Source: Opitutia bacterium
GTDB lineage: Bacteria; Verrucomicrobiota; Verrucomicrobiae; Opitutales; Opitutaceae
DNA: 44,091 nucleotides
Reading direction: 5' to 3'
Assembly (NCBI GenBank): GCA_947442255.1
Contig: CANEVO010000020.1
Span: forward strand, 1 to 44,091
The position numbers and the translations under genes were made by a program. The notes beneath the pieces are model-generated. The model was not told where the DNA came from, made no database searches, and was given only the letters and a program-made list of their open reading frames with translations. Below, piece after piece: positions 7,805 through 16,795 of the stretch (within the stretch, counting starts at the first letter, position 1; every line of letters begins with the position of its first letter).

Positions 7805-9154
7805 ATGTCCACCGCCACCCCCGCTCCCGCCTACAAGGGCCGTCTCTTCTTCATGATGGTGCTCGAATTCTTCATCTGGGGCGCGTGGCTCCCGTTGATC
7901 TTCGGCTACCTTCCCAGCCTCGGCTTCTCGCCCGGCCAGCAATCCCTCATTCTCAACGCCTTCCCGGTTGCGTCCATCGTCGGCATGTTTTTCAGCAACC
8001 AGTGGGCCGACCGGAAATTCAACCCCGAGAAATTCCTGGCGTTCTCCCACCTCGTCGGCGGCCTCGCGATCCTCGGCTGCGGTTTCACCAAGGAATTCCT
8101 GCCGTTCTTCCTCCTGATGCTCGTCCACTGCCTGCTCTACGTGCCGACGATCTCCATCACGAATTCCATCGCGTTCGCGAACATGCGCAATCCCGAGAAG
8201 GAATTCGGCATCGTCCGCATGGGCGGCACCGTCGGCTGGATCCTCGCGGCCTGGCCGTTCACCTTCATCTTCGTCAACTGGGCCGCGGTCGACGCCGCGC
8301 ACCCGGCCGGGCTGGTCGACTGGCTCGGCAAGGTCCTCGCGAATCCACTCACCGGTGACGCCGCCAAGGCCGCCACGAAGTGGACCTTCATCGTCGCCGG
8401 CCTCGCCTCGCTCGCCCTCGCCGCCTTCAGCCTCACCTTGCCGCGCACCCCCAGGAAGACGGCCGCGGCCGGCGGCGCCGCCGAAAATCTCGCGTGGCTT
8501 GAAGCGCTGCGGCTCCTCAAGCATCCGTTCATCCTCGTCCTCTGGCTCGTGACGCTCGTCGATTCCTTCGTCCATAACTGCTACTTCAACTGGACCGGCG
8601 TCTTCCTCGGCACCGCCAAGGAGTCCGGCGGCGTCGGCATCGCGTCCAACTGGATCACGCCCGTGATGAGCATCGGCCAGGTGGCTGAAATCCTCACCAT
8701 GTTCATTCTTGGCGCCACGCTGAAGACGCTCGGCTGGCGCACCACGATGGTCGTCGGTGTGCTCGGCCATGCGGCACGCTTCGCCGTCTACGCCTTCATC
8801 CCGCAGAGCGCCGGCACGATCATCCTCATCCAGGTGCTCCACGGCATCTGCTACGCCTTCTTCTTCGCCACCGTCTACATCTTCGTCGACGCGTATTCCC
8901 CGAAAGACATCCGCTCCAGCGCGCAGGGCCTCTTCAACCTCCAGATCCTCGGCCTCGGCGCCCTCCTGGCGAACTCACTCTGCCCGTGGCTGCTGCAGGC
9001 CGTCTACACGAAGGGCACGATCATCGATTTCAAGGGCCTCTTTCTCGTGCCGCTCGCGGCCGCGTCCCTCGCCGCCATTGCCCTCGCGCTCTTCTTCCGC
9101 CCGCCGACCTCCGGTCCCGGTGAAGCCGCGGCCGCGAGAGCCGCACCGCTTTGA
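7805..9154 (+). CDS. Nucleoside:H+ symporter-like MFS transporter (NupG/XapB family)
   Basis: A 449-residue major-facilitator protein of the nucleoside:H+ symporter family. The first helix has MMVLEFFIWGAWLPLIFGYL, characteristic of NupG-like proteins. Later landmarks are NQWADRKFNPEKFLAFSHL in the first cytoplasmic loop, GIVRMGGTVGWILAAWPF, and FATVYIFVDAYSPKDIRSSA near the eleventh helix. About twelve hydrophobic helices are present. It probably imports nucleosides or related polyol-containing compounds across the inner membrane. ATG 7805 is preceded by a C/T-rich stretch and no Shine-Dalgarno. Together with the AzgA-like permease it supports a nucleobase/nucleoside uptake theme for this side of the window. 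Confidence 0.88.
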   Translation: MSTATPAPAYKGRLFFMMVLEFFIWGAWLPLIFGYLPSLGFSPGQQSLILNAFPVASIVGMFFSNQWADRKFNPEKFLAFSHLVGGLAILGCGFTKEFLPFFLLMLVHCLLYVPTISITNSIAFANMRNPEKEFGIVRMGGTVGWILAAWPFTFIFVNWAAVDAAHPAGLVDWLGKVLANPLTGDAAKAATKWTFIVAGLASLALAAFSLTLPRTPRKTAAAGGAAENLAWLEALRLLKHPFILVLWLVTLVDSFVHNCYFNWTGVFLGTAKESGGVGIASNWITPVMSIGQVAEILTMFILGATLKTLGWRTTMVVGVLGHAARFAVYAFIPQSAGTIILIQVLHGICYAFFFATVYIFVDAYSPKDIRSSAQGLFNLQILGLGALLANSLCPWLLQAVYTKGTIIDFKGLFLVPLAAASLAAIALALFFRPPTSGPGEAAAARAAPL

Positions 9155-9206
9155 GCGCTGATCGGCGGCATCGCGGGATTCCCATCAGAAAACCCGCACC
9201 ATCTGC

Positions 9207-9659
9207 CTAGTACAGATGCCAGAAGCAGTTCGCACCCGACAGCGTGAAATCACCGGTGCTGAGATCGCCGTCGTCGAGGATAGCATCGACCTTCTGCATG
9301 ACGCTCGTCGTGGCGGAGGTGTTCTGGAGCACGATGCGTCCGCTCGGCCCGGACCACCCGTAGTTGCCGCCCATCGGCGACGGCTGGGTGTAGGACACGG
9401 GCAGATACCCGTCCATCCCTGTGGGCACGACACCGCCCACCACTCCCGCCGGCCAGCCGCCGTTTTCCAGGGCGTAGCGTTGGAACGCGGCACTGAACTG
9501 GTTGAAATCATTCGCATACCGGCTCGCCAGCGATCGCTCCCGGACCCGCTGGAGGGCGAGAATGGCCATCGCCGCCAGGAGACCGATGATCACCACGACG
9601 ATCATGATTTCGACCAGCGTGAAGGCGTCGTGGCGGGAAACGGCGCGAAAAAACCTCAT
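9207..9659 (-). CDS. Solitary prepilin-like (type II secretion pseudopilin-like) protein
   Basis: A 150-residue protein with a class III/prepilin signal: basic leader MRFFRAVSRHDA, then FTLVEIMIVVVIIGLLAAMA with Glu at mature position 5. The residue before the cleavage site is Ala instead of the usual Gly, which prepilin peptidases can tolerate. The rest is a short globular domain with a GGNYGWSGPSGRI segment and a C-terminal cysteine-tryptophan tail CFWHLY. Verrucomicrobia encode many single GspG/GspH-like pseudopilins of this form outside secretion operons; their job is unknown. No other secretion gene is near. It ends 52 bp from the convergent symporter gene. Confidence 0.8.
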   Translation of the reverse strand: MRFFRAVSRHDAFTLVEIMIVVVIIGLLAAMAILALQRVRERSLASRYANDFNQFSAAFQRYALENGGWPAGVVGGVVPTGMDGYLPVSYTQPSPMGGNYGWSGPSGRIVLQNTSATTSVMQKVDAILDDGDLSTGDFTLSGANCFWHLY

Positions 9660-9887
9660 GCAGGGCGTTCGGGGCGGCCGTGATCGAAGCCACGATCCAC
9701 GGGCTTGTCGATCGCTCACTCCGGTCCGACGGGGCCGGCCGGAACGGGTGGCGGAAGTCGCCCCGCGACCGCGGAACGTACCGCCGCCTGTGTGGTGCAG
9801 CGGCGCGTTGGTGCCTCGCCATAAACAGCCTCGACGAACTCGGCTCGAACTCTTCACGGTAGGCCACCCCCCATCACCCTTCGAAAT

Positions 9888-11180
9888 ATGCGCTCACTCC
9901 GTCTTTCCCTCGCCGTTCTCGCCACCCTTCTCTTCCCCGCGCTGGCGTCAGCCGCCACTCCCTCGTTCAGCGCCGGCGCTGCCTCCGTGGATATCACCCC
10001 GCCCATCGCCGCCTACAATTGGGCCGGAACCGGTTCTTATCCCAACGTGATCGATCCGCTGCACGCGCGGGCCATGGTGCTCGTCTCCGGCGGGGACCGC
10101 ATCGCGATCATCACCCTCGATATCACGGAAACCAACGAGTCCGACGTGATCGATATCCGCAAGGCCGTGTCCGCGGCGGCCAACGTCCCGGCTGCCAACA
10201 TCCTGATCAACGCCTCGCACACGCACTCGGGCCCGCTGTCCGCAGGTTATCGCTGGATCGGTTTCCCCACCAAGATCAAGCACACCGACGAGCATCTGGA
10301 AAAATGGGCCCGCGAATTGCCCGGCCGGTGCGCCGAGGCCGCTCGCAAAGCCGACGCCGCCCGCCAGCCCGTCACCCTTTCGATCGGGCGCGCCACGGTC
10401 GGTGAGTGGCTGTTCAACCGCCGTCCCGTGCGCCCGGACGGCTCCGTGAAAAGCACCCTGCTGCCGCCCGATCCCACCAGCCTGCCGGAGGGACTCCGCT
10501 TTGGTCCGGTCGATCCCACCGCCACCGTCTTATGCCTCCGCGACGCCAGCGGCAAATCGGTCGTCACCCTGCTGCACCTCGCCTGCCACGCGGTCTCGGT
10601 TTACGGACCAAAAACCCCTGGCGTCTCCGCCGACTGGCCCGGCGCGGCGTGCCGTAGCCTGCAACAGTCCCTCGGCGGCGAGGTGCTCTTCATCCAGGGC
10701 TGCGCCGGCGACATCGTGCCGGCCCGCCGCGGACTCGAGGCGTCGCGGGAAATGGGCGCTTTCATCGCCGGTCGCGCCACCAAGGCCGCGGCCCAGGCAC
10801 TCACGCTGGCCCCGGCGCCGCTCGCCGTTTCGCGCGCAATTGTCGGCCTGCCGCTGATCAAGGAGGCGCGGGAGCACATCAAGCAGGACCACCTCGATGC
10901 GGAAATCCAGGTCATCACCCTGGGCGATCTCGCGCTGGTCGCCCTTCCCGGCGAACCGCTTTCCGGCCTCTCCCATGCGATCCTGAAAGATTCCCCCTAC
11001 CCGCACACCCTCGTGCTGGGTTATTCGAACGGCGACGGGGCGCAATACGTCGGCATGCCGGGGTTGAAGGTCCAGGGCGGCTACGAAATGACCCGCGTCG
11101 GCCGGGCCACGGACGAGGCCGGTGGCCTCATGGTCGCCTCCGCGCTCCGTCAATTGCGCGCCCATCGGGCCGCCAAATAA
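9888..11180 (+). CDS. Exported neutral/alkaline ceramidase-like hydrolase
   Basis: A 430-residue secreted hydrolase with a signal peptide (residues 1-22, cleavage near SA-A). The N-terminal catalytic domain of neutral/alkaline non-lysosomal ceramidases is recognisable by SAGAASVDITPPI and NASHTHSGP (residues 109-116, zinc histidines). Further zinc-site residues are expected around LHLACHAVSVYGP and the QGCAGDIVPAR segment. At 430 residues it lacks the C-terminal immunoglobulin-like domain of full ceramidases (about 650-750 residues), as is common in planctomycete and verrucomicrobial members, so the substrate may not be ceramide. The phosphodiesterase gene follows after 7 bp, suggesting an operon of two exported hydrolases. 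Confidence 0.85.
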   Translation: MRSLRLSLAVLATLLFPALASAATPSFSAGAASVDITPPIAAYNWAGTGSYPNVIDPLHARAMVLVSGGDRIAIITLDITETNESDVIDIRKAVSAAANVPAANILINASHTHSGPLSAGYRWIGFPTKIKHTDEHLEKWARELPGRCAEAARKADAARQPVTLSIGRATVGEWLFNRRPVRPDGSVKSTLLPPDPTSLPEGLRFGPVDPTATVLCLRDASGKSVVTLLHLACHAVSVYGPKTPGVSADWPGAACRSLQQSLGGEVLFIQGCAGDIVPARRGLEASREMGAFIAGRATKAAAQALTLAPAPLAVSRAIVGLPLIKEAREHIKQDHLDAEIQVITLGDLALVALPGEPLSGLSHAILKDSPYPHTLVLGYSNGDGAQYVGMPGLKVQGGYEMTRVGRATDEAGGLMVASALRQLRAHRAAK

Positions 11181-11187
11181 ATTCGCC

Positions 11188-12567
11188 GTGCTCCTCGCCG
11201 CCTGCCTCCCCCTGCGTCGACTCCGATTCACCGCGTTGCTCGGCCTCCTCGGGGCCGCGGCCTTCGCCGCCAACCCGGACCGCCACGTCGTGCTCATCAG
11301 CATCGACGGCTTCCCCGCCTATCTCTGGCGCGACGAGTCGATCCCGGTGCCCCATCTGCGCCGGCTCGCCGCCGGGGGTGCCGTGGCCGGCGCGATGACC
11401 ATCGTCAATCCCGCCATCACCTGGCCCAACCACACGACGCTCGTTACCGGGGTCAGTCCCCGGAAGCACGGCGTGCTCTATAACGGCCTCGTGGTCCGAG
11501 GCGGTCCCGGCAAACCAAATGCCATCGAACCATGGGTCGACCGCGCGCGACTCGTCTTCGCGCCCACGGTCTACGACGCCGCGTTCCATGCCGGCCTCAC
11601 CACCGCCGAAGTCGATTGGGTCGCCATCACGCGGCCCGGCACCATCACGTGGAGCTTTGGGGAGGTTCCCGACGCGGCCGCCGTCCTGCCGCGCGAAATG
11701 GTGGCCGCCGGCGCCGCGACCGCCGCCGAGATCGAGGCGGCGCGCTCGGGCAAACGGAACATCGTCTGGCGCGACGAGCTGTGGACCCGCGCCGCCGCTT
11801 TCATCTTCGCGCGTCACCAGCCGAACCTTCTCCTGTTCCATACGCTCAACACCGACTCGAGCCACCATCGCTACGGCCCGGGCTCTCCTCCCGGCATCTC
11901 CGCGCTCGCCCTCGCCGACCAACTCGTAGGCGAGATTCTCCGCACGATCGATGCCAGCGGCCGGCGTTCGCAGACGACCGTCATCGTGACCACCGACCAC
12001 GGTTTCAAGAAGGTCGACAAATACCTCTATGGAAACGTCGCGTTGAAAAAGGCCGGCCTCCTGAAGTCCGCCGGCGCCGGCATCGCGCAGTGTGATGCAT
12101 TCGTGGGCACGCAGGGCGGCATCGCCTTCGTGTACGTCACCGATCCGGCGCGACGGGCCGAGCTCGTCCCCCGCCTGAAGGAGCTCTTCGCCCAAACCGA
12201 GGGTGTCGCCGAAGTCATCGACGCCGCCACGGGCGCCCACGCGCTCGGCATGCCGACGCCCGCCGAGAACCAGGGCATGGGTGAACTGATCCTCTACCCC
12301 AAGGCCGGCTACGCCTTCTCCGCGGTCGCCACGGGCGACACGGTGGTCGGCCCCTCGGTCAACTATGCGGGCACCCACGGGTATCCCTCGAGCGACCCGG
12401 AACTTGATGGCATCTTTCTCGCCGCCGGCGCCGGGATCAAGCCGGGGGTCCGGCTCGACCGCGTGCGCAACCTCGACGTAGCGCCCACCATCGCGCGCCT
12501 CCTCGACGTGCCGCTGCCAAACGTCGAAGGCCGGGTGCTCGAGGAAATCCTGACCGGTACACGGTAA
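11188..12567 (+). CDS. Exported nucleotide pyrophosphatase/phosphodiesterase-type alkaline phosphatase
   Basis: A 459-residue enzyme of the type I phosphodiesterase / nucleotide pyrophosphatase family in the alkaline-phosphatase superfamily. Two-zinc-site residues are seen in order: D40 in VLISIDGFPAYLW, nucleophile T78 in NPAITWPNHTTLVTG, a histidine in DSSHHRYGP, the D-H pair in VIVTTDHGFKK and the late histidine in YAGTHGYPS. The sequence before the first zinc motif is a signal peptide (LRFTALLGLLGAAAFA). GTG 11188 is the chosen start, because the in-frame ATG at 11122 would lie inside the ceramidase gene. Probable substrates are extracellular nucleotides or phosphodiesters; the choice between them cannot be made from sequence. 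Confidence 0.85.
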   Translation: MLLAACLPLRRLRFTALLGLLGAAAFAANPDRHVVLISIDGFPAYLWRDESIPVPHLRRLAAGGAVAGAMTIVNPAITWPNHTTLVTGVSPRKHGVLYNGLVVRGGPGKPNAIEPWVDRARLVFAPTVYDAAFHAGLTTAEVDWVAITRPGTITWSFGEVPDAAAVLPREMVAAGAATAAEIEAARSGKRNIVWRDELWTRAAAFIFARHQPNLLLFHTLNTDSSHHRYGPGSPPGISALALADQLVGEILRTIDASGRRSQTTVIVTTDHGFKKVDKYLYGNVALKKAGLLKSAGAGIAQCDAFVGTQGGIAFVYVTDPARRAELVPRLKELFAQTEGVAEVIDAATGAHALGMPTPAENQGMGELILYPKAGYAFSAVATGDTVVGPSVNYAGTHGYPSSDPELDGIFLAAGAGIKPGVRLDRVRNLDVAPTIARLLDVPLPNVEGRVLEEILTGTR

Positions 12568-12579
12568 CGCGGAAAGTTT

Positions 12580-12619
12580 GGTGCCGGCGAGGCTCGCTCA
12601 AACCGGCGAGCCCGGCGCC
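12580..12619. terminator. Bulged stem-loop after the phosphodiesterase gene
   Basis: GGCTCGC (12591-12597) pairs with GCGAGCC (12606-12612). The outer GGTGCCG (12580-12586) pairs with CGGCGCC (12613-12619) after a four-base bulge. It begins 12 bases after the stop at 12567. The sequence CTAAAATC follows, so a classical U tract is missing. Confidence 0.5.
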
Positions 12620-12755
12620 CTAAAATCACCCGCGCGTGAAGCCGGCTGATTGGGCCTTCCTCCCGACCCAAGCTTGGGGCCATGCCCCGTGAAAAAGAGT
12701 TTCCTGCGTGCAGGGGTTTGGCTCAATAATGCGGGCCCCTGAAAACCCCCGGCTG

Positions 12756-15326
12756 ATGAGTTTTCCCACCCGACCCCGAAATCGTCCTTCCGCACGCTGG
12801 CTGCCGGTCGCGCTCGCGCTGCTCGCCAGTGGACCGATCTTCGGTGCGGACCAGGTGAAGGTGGGGTTCAACCGCGACGTCCTGCCCATTCTCGCGGAGA
12901 ACTGCTTCGCGTGCCACGGCTTCGACAAGGACAAGCGCAAGGCTGGCCTGCGGCTCGACCAGCGCGACGTCGCCGTGGCCGACCGGGACGGCATTCGCGC
13001 CATCGTTCCGGGCAATCTGAAGGAGAGCGAACTGTGGTTTCGGATCGAGTCGAAAGACGAAGAGGAAGTGATGCCGCCGCCCAAAACCGGCAAGGAACTG
13101 ACGCCCGCGCAGCGGGACACGTTGCGGCGCTGGATCGAACAGGGCGCCGCGTATGAGCCGCATTGGGCTTACGTGCCGCCGAAGGCCGTCGAACCACGGG
13201 CCGTGCGCGGGAGCACCTCGCCCATCGATCGCTTTGTCCGGAGCCGGCTCGCCGCGGAGGACGTGAAGCCGGCCGCAGAGGCCGACCGCCCGACCCTGAT
13301 CCGGCGCCTCAGTCTTGATCTCACCGGGATGCCGCCCACGGCGCTGGAGGTCGACGCTTACCTGAACGACGCCCGCCCGGACGCCTATGAACGGGTCGTA
13401 CAACGCCTGCTGGCCTCGCCGCACTTTGGCGAGCGCTGGGCGCGCTGGTGGCTCGACCTCGCGCACTATGCCGACAGCGACGGCTATTTGCAGGACTTCC
13501 TACGTCCCGTGGCGTGGCGCTATCGGCAATGGGTCGTCGACGCCTTCAACCGCGACCTGCCGTTCGATCGGTTCACCGTCGAACAGCTCGCCGGAGATTT
13601 GCTGCCCGCCGCGACGACATCGCAGAAGATCGCGACCGGCTTCCTGCGCAACACGCTGAGCAACCGCGAGGGCGGTGCCGACCTCGAGGAGTTTCGCGTC
13701 AAGCAGGTGGTGGACCGCGCCATGACCACCGCCACCACCTGGCTGGGCCTGACGGTCGGCTGTGCGCAGTGCCACGATCACAAGTTCGATGCGATCACCC
13801 AGCGCGAATTCTACCAGCTCTACGCTTTCTTCGACCAGGCCGACGAGGTGAACATCAACGCGCCCCTGCCCGGCGAACGCGAGCCGTGGGAACCCGCCAA
13901 AGCGGACTATGATCGCAAACGGGGCGAGTTGGTTGCTCCGTTGGCCGTGGAACTCGCCGGATTGCAGGCCGAGTGGGAGCAGCGGATCCTCGACGCTGAG
14001 ACGAATCCGAATGCGGAGTTTGCCTGGCAGCGCGCGCTGGAGGTCCTCGGGCTTGTCTGGGGTCAGGGCGAGGGCGAGGGACAACTCGAGGGAATCAACA
14101 TCATCAAGACGCCGGTCGATCGCCGCACCCCGGACGAACGCGACCGGCTGCTCGATTATTTTCTCAGGCATCCGCCCGCGATGCATCAGGCAAGGTTCAA
14201 GGAACTCAAGATCGCCGATCTCGTTACCAAACTTGAGGCGCTGAAGAAAAATCTCCCGAGGATCACCCGCGCGCCGACTCTCGCCCGAACGACGAAGAGC
14301 CGTGCGAGTTATATCCACCTTCGCGGCGACTACCTGCGCCGGGGCGAGGTGGTAAAGCCCGGCACGCCCGCCGCCCTGCCCGCCTTCAACTCCGGCAACC
14401 CCGCGGACCGACTCGGCCTCGCCCGCTGGCTCGTCGCACCGGAAAACCCGCTCACCGCGCGCGTCACGGTCAACCGCCTCTGGCAGGAGTTGTTCGGCCG
14501 CGGGCTTGTTGCCACTTCGGAAAACTTCGGCGTGCGCGGCGACCGGCCGTCGCATCCCGAACTGCTCGACTGGCTGGCGCTGGAGTTTCAGCGCAGCTGG
14601 AGCGTCAAGGATCTGCTGCGCGTCATCGTCACATCGCAGACCTACCGGCAGTCGTCGCAGGCGCGCCCCGAACTCGCGGCGCGGGACCCGAGCAACACCC
14701 TGCTCGCCCGCCAGACCCGGCTGCGTTTGTCTGCCGAGGCGGTGCGCGATTCCGCCCTCGCGGTGAGCGGTCTGCTTGCGCCGACACTGGGCGGGCCGAG
14801 TGTGCGTCCCCCGCAGCCGGAAAGCGTTTCCAAGGAGGGCTTCGACAACAAATGGGACGCCAGCATCGGCGCCGACCGCTATCGGCGCGGCCTGTACACC
14901 TTCATTCAACGCACGTCCCCATTCGCCCAGTTCGTCACCTTCGATCTGCCCGATACCAGCCGGAGCTGTACGCGCCGCGAGCGTTCCAACACGCCGCTGC
15001 AGGCGCTGAGCCTTCTCAACGATCCGGTCTTCGTGGAGGCGGCGCAGGCGCTCGCGGCGCGGGTCCGGCGCGAGATCACCGGCAGTGAAGCGCAACGCCT
15101 CGACCATGCCTTCCGCCTCACCGTGGCCCGGCCGCCCACGCCCGCGGAATCCACGCGGCTGCTCGCCTACCTTAAGCAGCAGAAGGACCTGTTTGCCGCC
15201 GACGCACCGGCCGCCCGCGAACTGGTCCACGACACGACGTTCGAGGGCAAGCCCGCCGACCAGGCCGCCTGGATCACGCTCGCGAGCGTGCTGTTGAACC
15301 TCGACGAATTCATCAACCGCGAATGA
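12756..15326 (+). CDS. PSCyt1-DUF1549-DUF1553 protein (planctomycete-type cytochrome C domain)
   Basis: An 856-residue exported protein with the three-part architecture typical of Planctomycetes and Verrucomicrobia. Residues 1-31 are a signal peptide. The planctomycete-type cytochrome C domain (PSCyt1) follows with heme motif C50-F-A-C53-H54 and a distal methionine in EEVMPPPKTG. DUF1549 begins near SPIDRFVRSRLA, and it contains a second CxxCH (C336-A-Q-C339-H340, followed by DHKFD). DUF1553 covers the C-terminal third (NPLTARVTVNRLWQELFGRG and HPELLDWLA). Such proteins may accept electrons or act on polysaccharides with a DUF1501 partner, but the function is unproven. The start at MSFPTRPRNRP was preferred over ATG 12708 because it gives a normal signal peptide. 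The DUF1501 gene begins 5 bases after the stop. Confidence 0.9.
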   Translation: MSFPTRPRNRPSARWLPVALALLASGPIFGADQVKVGFNRDVLPILAENCFACHGFDKDKRKAGLRLDQRDVAVADRDGIRAIVPGNLKESELWFRIESKDEEEVMPPPKTGKELTPAQRDTLRRWIEQGAAYEPHWAYVPPKAVEPRAVRGSTSPIDRFVRSRLAAEDVKPAAEADRPTLIRRLSLDLTGMPPTALEVDAYLNDARPDAYERVVQRLLASPHFGERWARWWLDLAHYADSDGYLQDFLRPVAWRYRQWVVDAFNRDLPFDRFTVEQLAGDLLPAATTSQKIATGFLRNTLSNREGGADLEEFRVKQVVDRAMTTATTWLGLTVGCAQCHDHKFDAITQREFYQLYAFFDQADEVNINAPLPGEREPWEPAKADYDRKRGELVAPLAVELAGLQAEWEQRILDAETNPNAEFAWQRALEVLGLVWGQGEGEGQLEGINIIKTPVDRRTPDERDRLLDYFLRHPPAMHQARFKELKIADLVTKLEALKKNLPRITRAPTLARTTKSRASYIHLRGDYLRRGEVVKPGTPAALPAFNSGNPADRLGLARWLVAPENPLTARVTVNRLWQELFGRGLVATSENFGVRGDRPSHPELLDWLALEFQRSWSVKDLLRVIVTSQTYRQSSQARPELAARDPSNTLLARQTRLRLSAEAVRDSALAVSGLLAPTLGGPSVRPPQPESVSKEGFDNKWDASIGADRYRRGLYTFIQRTSPFAQFVTFDLPDTSRSCTRRERSNTPLQALSLLNDPVFVEAAQALAARVRREITGSEAQRLDHAFRLTVARPPTPAESTRLLAYLKQQKDLFAADAPAARELVHDTTFEGKPADQAAWITLASVLLNLDEFINRE

Positions 15327-15330
15327 CGCC

Positions 15331-16767
15331 ATGAACCCGCACCAGCACGCCCCCAATCCCGGTCTCTCGCGGCGGGAGTTCCTGAGCCGCAGCGCTCATG
15401 GCGTCGGCGCGATGGCACTCTGGCACCTGCTGGCGCGCGACGGCCTGGCCGCGCCGGGGGCGCCGGCCGCGACGTTCCCGAATTTTCCCCCCAAGGCGAA
15501 GCGGGTGATCTTTATTTTCATGGCCGGCGGGCCGTCGCACCTCGATCTCTTCGATCCGAAGCCCGGGATGGCCGCCTTGCACGGCCAGCCGATGCCCGAA
15601 TCGCTGACCCCGGCAAAGAAAAGTGCCACCGGCGGGGTGTTGGAAACCGTGATGGCGAGTCCGCGGAAGTTTCAACGCCACGGCCAAAGCGGCATGGAGT
15701 TTTCCGAACTGTTGCCGCACACCGGCGCGCTGGCGGACGAGCTTTGCCTGATCCGCTCGATGCACGGCGAACAGGCCAACCACGATCCCGCCCAGTTGCT
15801 GATGAACTGCGGCACGCCGTTGTTCGGCAATCCCAGCATGGGCTCGTGGGTAAATTACGGTCTCGGCAGCGTGAGCCGGAACCTGCCCGGCTATGTCGTG
15901 CTGACGTCGAATTCCGGCAAGGGTATCGACGCCGGCAGCGCGCTGTGGGGCAGCGGCTTCATGCCGTCGTCGTATCGCGGGGTGACCTTCCGCAGCGCGG
16001 GCGATCCGGTGCTGCATCTTTCGAACCCGCCCGGCATCTCCGCCACGGCCCAGCGCTCGCGCATCGACGTGCTGGGCGATCTCAACCGGCTGCACCAGCA
16101 GCGCACCGGCGACGCCGAGATCGGCTCCCGCATTGCCAGCTACGAACTCGCGTTCCGCATGCAGAGCGCCGCCCCGGAGTTGCTCGACTTCAGCCGGGAA
16201 ACGGCGGCGACGAAAACGCTCTACGGCCTCGATCAGGAAGTCACGCGCTCGTTCGGCACGAACTGCCTGCTCGCGCGCCGCATGATCGAGCGCGATGTGC
16301 GTTTCGTGCAGCTCTTTCACTCCACCTGGGATGATCACAGCGAGTTGAACAAGCACATCCAGATCAACTGCGAGATGACCGATCTGCCCACCGCCGGCCT
16401 GATCCGCGATCTCAGGCAACGCGGCCTGCTCGAGGACACGCTGGTCGTGTGGGCGGGCGAATTCGGCCGCACGCCGATGGGGGAAGTCCGGCGCGGCAGC
16501 ACCGCCGGCAAGGAAGGACGCGATCATCACCCCAACGCATTCAGCCTGTGGATGGCGGGCGGCGGCGTGAAACGCGGCCACGTCCACGGCCGCACGGACG
16601 ACTTCGGTTTCAACGTGGTCGAAAATCCCGTCCACGTGCACGACTTCCAGGCCACGCTCCTCCACCTCCTCGGCGTCGACCACGAACGCCTGACCTACCG
16701 GCACGCCGGCCGCGACTACCGCCTGACCGACGTGGCTGGAAAAGTCGTAAACGAGATTCTGGCGTGA
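15331..16767 (+). CDS. DUF1501 protein with twin-arginine signal
   Basis: A 478-residue DUF1501 protein, distantly related to sulfatases and alkaline phosphatases. A twin-arginine signal is clear: L-S-R14-R15-E-F-L, followed by the hydrophobic segment GVGAMALWHLLA. It is therefore probably folded with cofactor or metal in the cytoplasm and then exported. Typical family blocks are VIFIFMAGGPSHLDLFDPKP, RSMHGEQANHDPA, VVWAGEFGRTPM and GRDHHPNAFSLWMAGGG. The gene starts four bases after the PSCyt1-DUF1553 stop. This pairing is among the most repeated in PVC genomes. The reaction is unknown; the alkaline-phosphatase-like fold suggests hydrolysis of sulfate or phosphate esters. Confidence 0.9.
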   Translation: MNPHQHAPNPGLSRREFLSRSAHGVGAMALWHLLARDGLAAPGAPAATFPNFPPKAKRVIFIFMAGGPSHLDLFDPKPGMAALHGQPMPESLTPAKKSATGGVLETVMASPRKFQRHGQSGMEFSELLPHTGALADELCLIRSMHGEQANHDPAQLLMNCGTPLFGNPSMGSWVNYGLGSVSRNLPGYVVLTSNSGKGIDAGSALWGSGFMPSSYRGVTFRSAGDPVLHLSNPPGISATAQRSRIDVLGDLNRLHQQRTGDAEIGSRIASYELAFRMQSAAPELLDFSRETAATKTLYGLDQEVTRSFGTNCLLARRMIERDVRFVQLFHSTWDDHSELNKHIQINCEMTDLPTAGLIRDLRQRGLLEDTLVVWAGEFGRTPMGEVRRGSTAGKEGRDHHPNAFSLWMAGGGVKRGHVHGRTDDFGFNVVENPVHVHDFQATLLHLLGVDHERLTYRHAGRDYRLTDVAGKVVNEILA

Positions 16768-16795
16768 TTCTGGGCGCGACCCGGAGCCGTCCGGT

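Noticed and set aside
11122..11187. ATG 11122 as start of the phosphodiesterase
   Set aside because: It would lie inside the ceramidase gene and add a non-signal leader; the in-frame GTG 11188 directly gives a plausible signal peptide.
13500..15356. A 618-codon minus-strand frame opposite the DUF1553 gene
   Set aside because: No domain or signal; the plus strand has CxxCH motifs and DUF1549/DUF1553 blocks.
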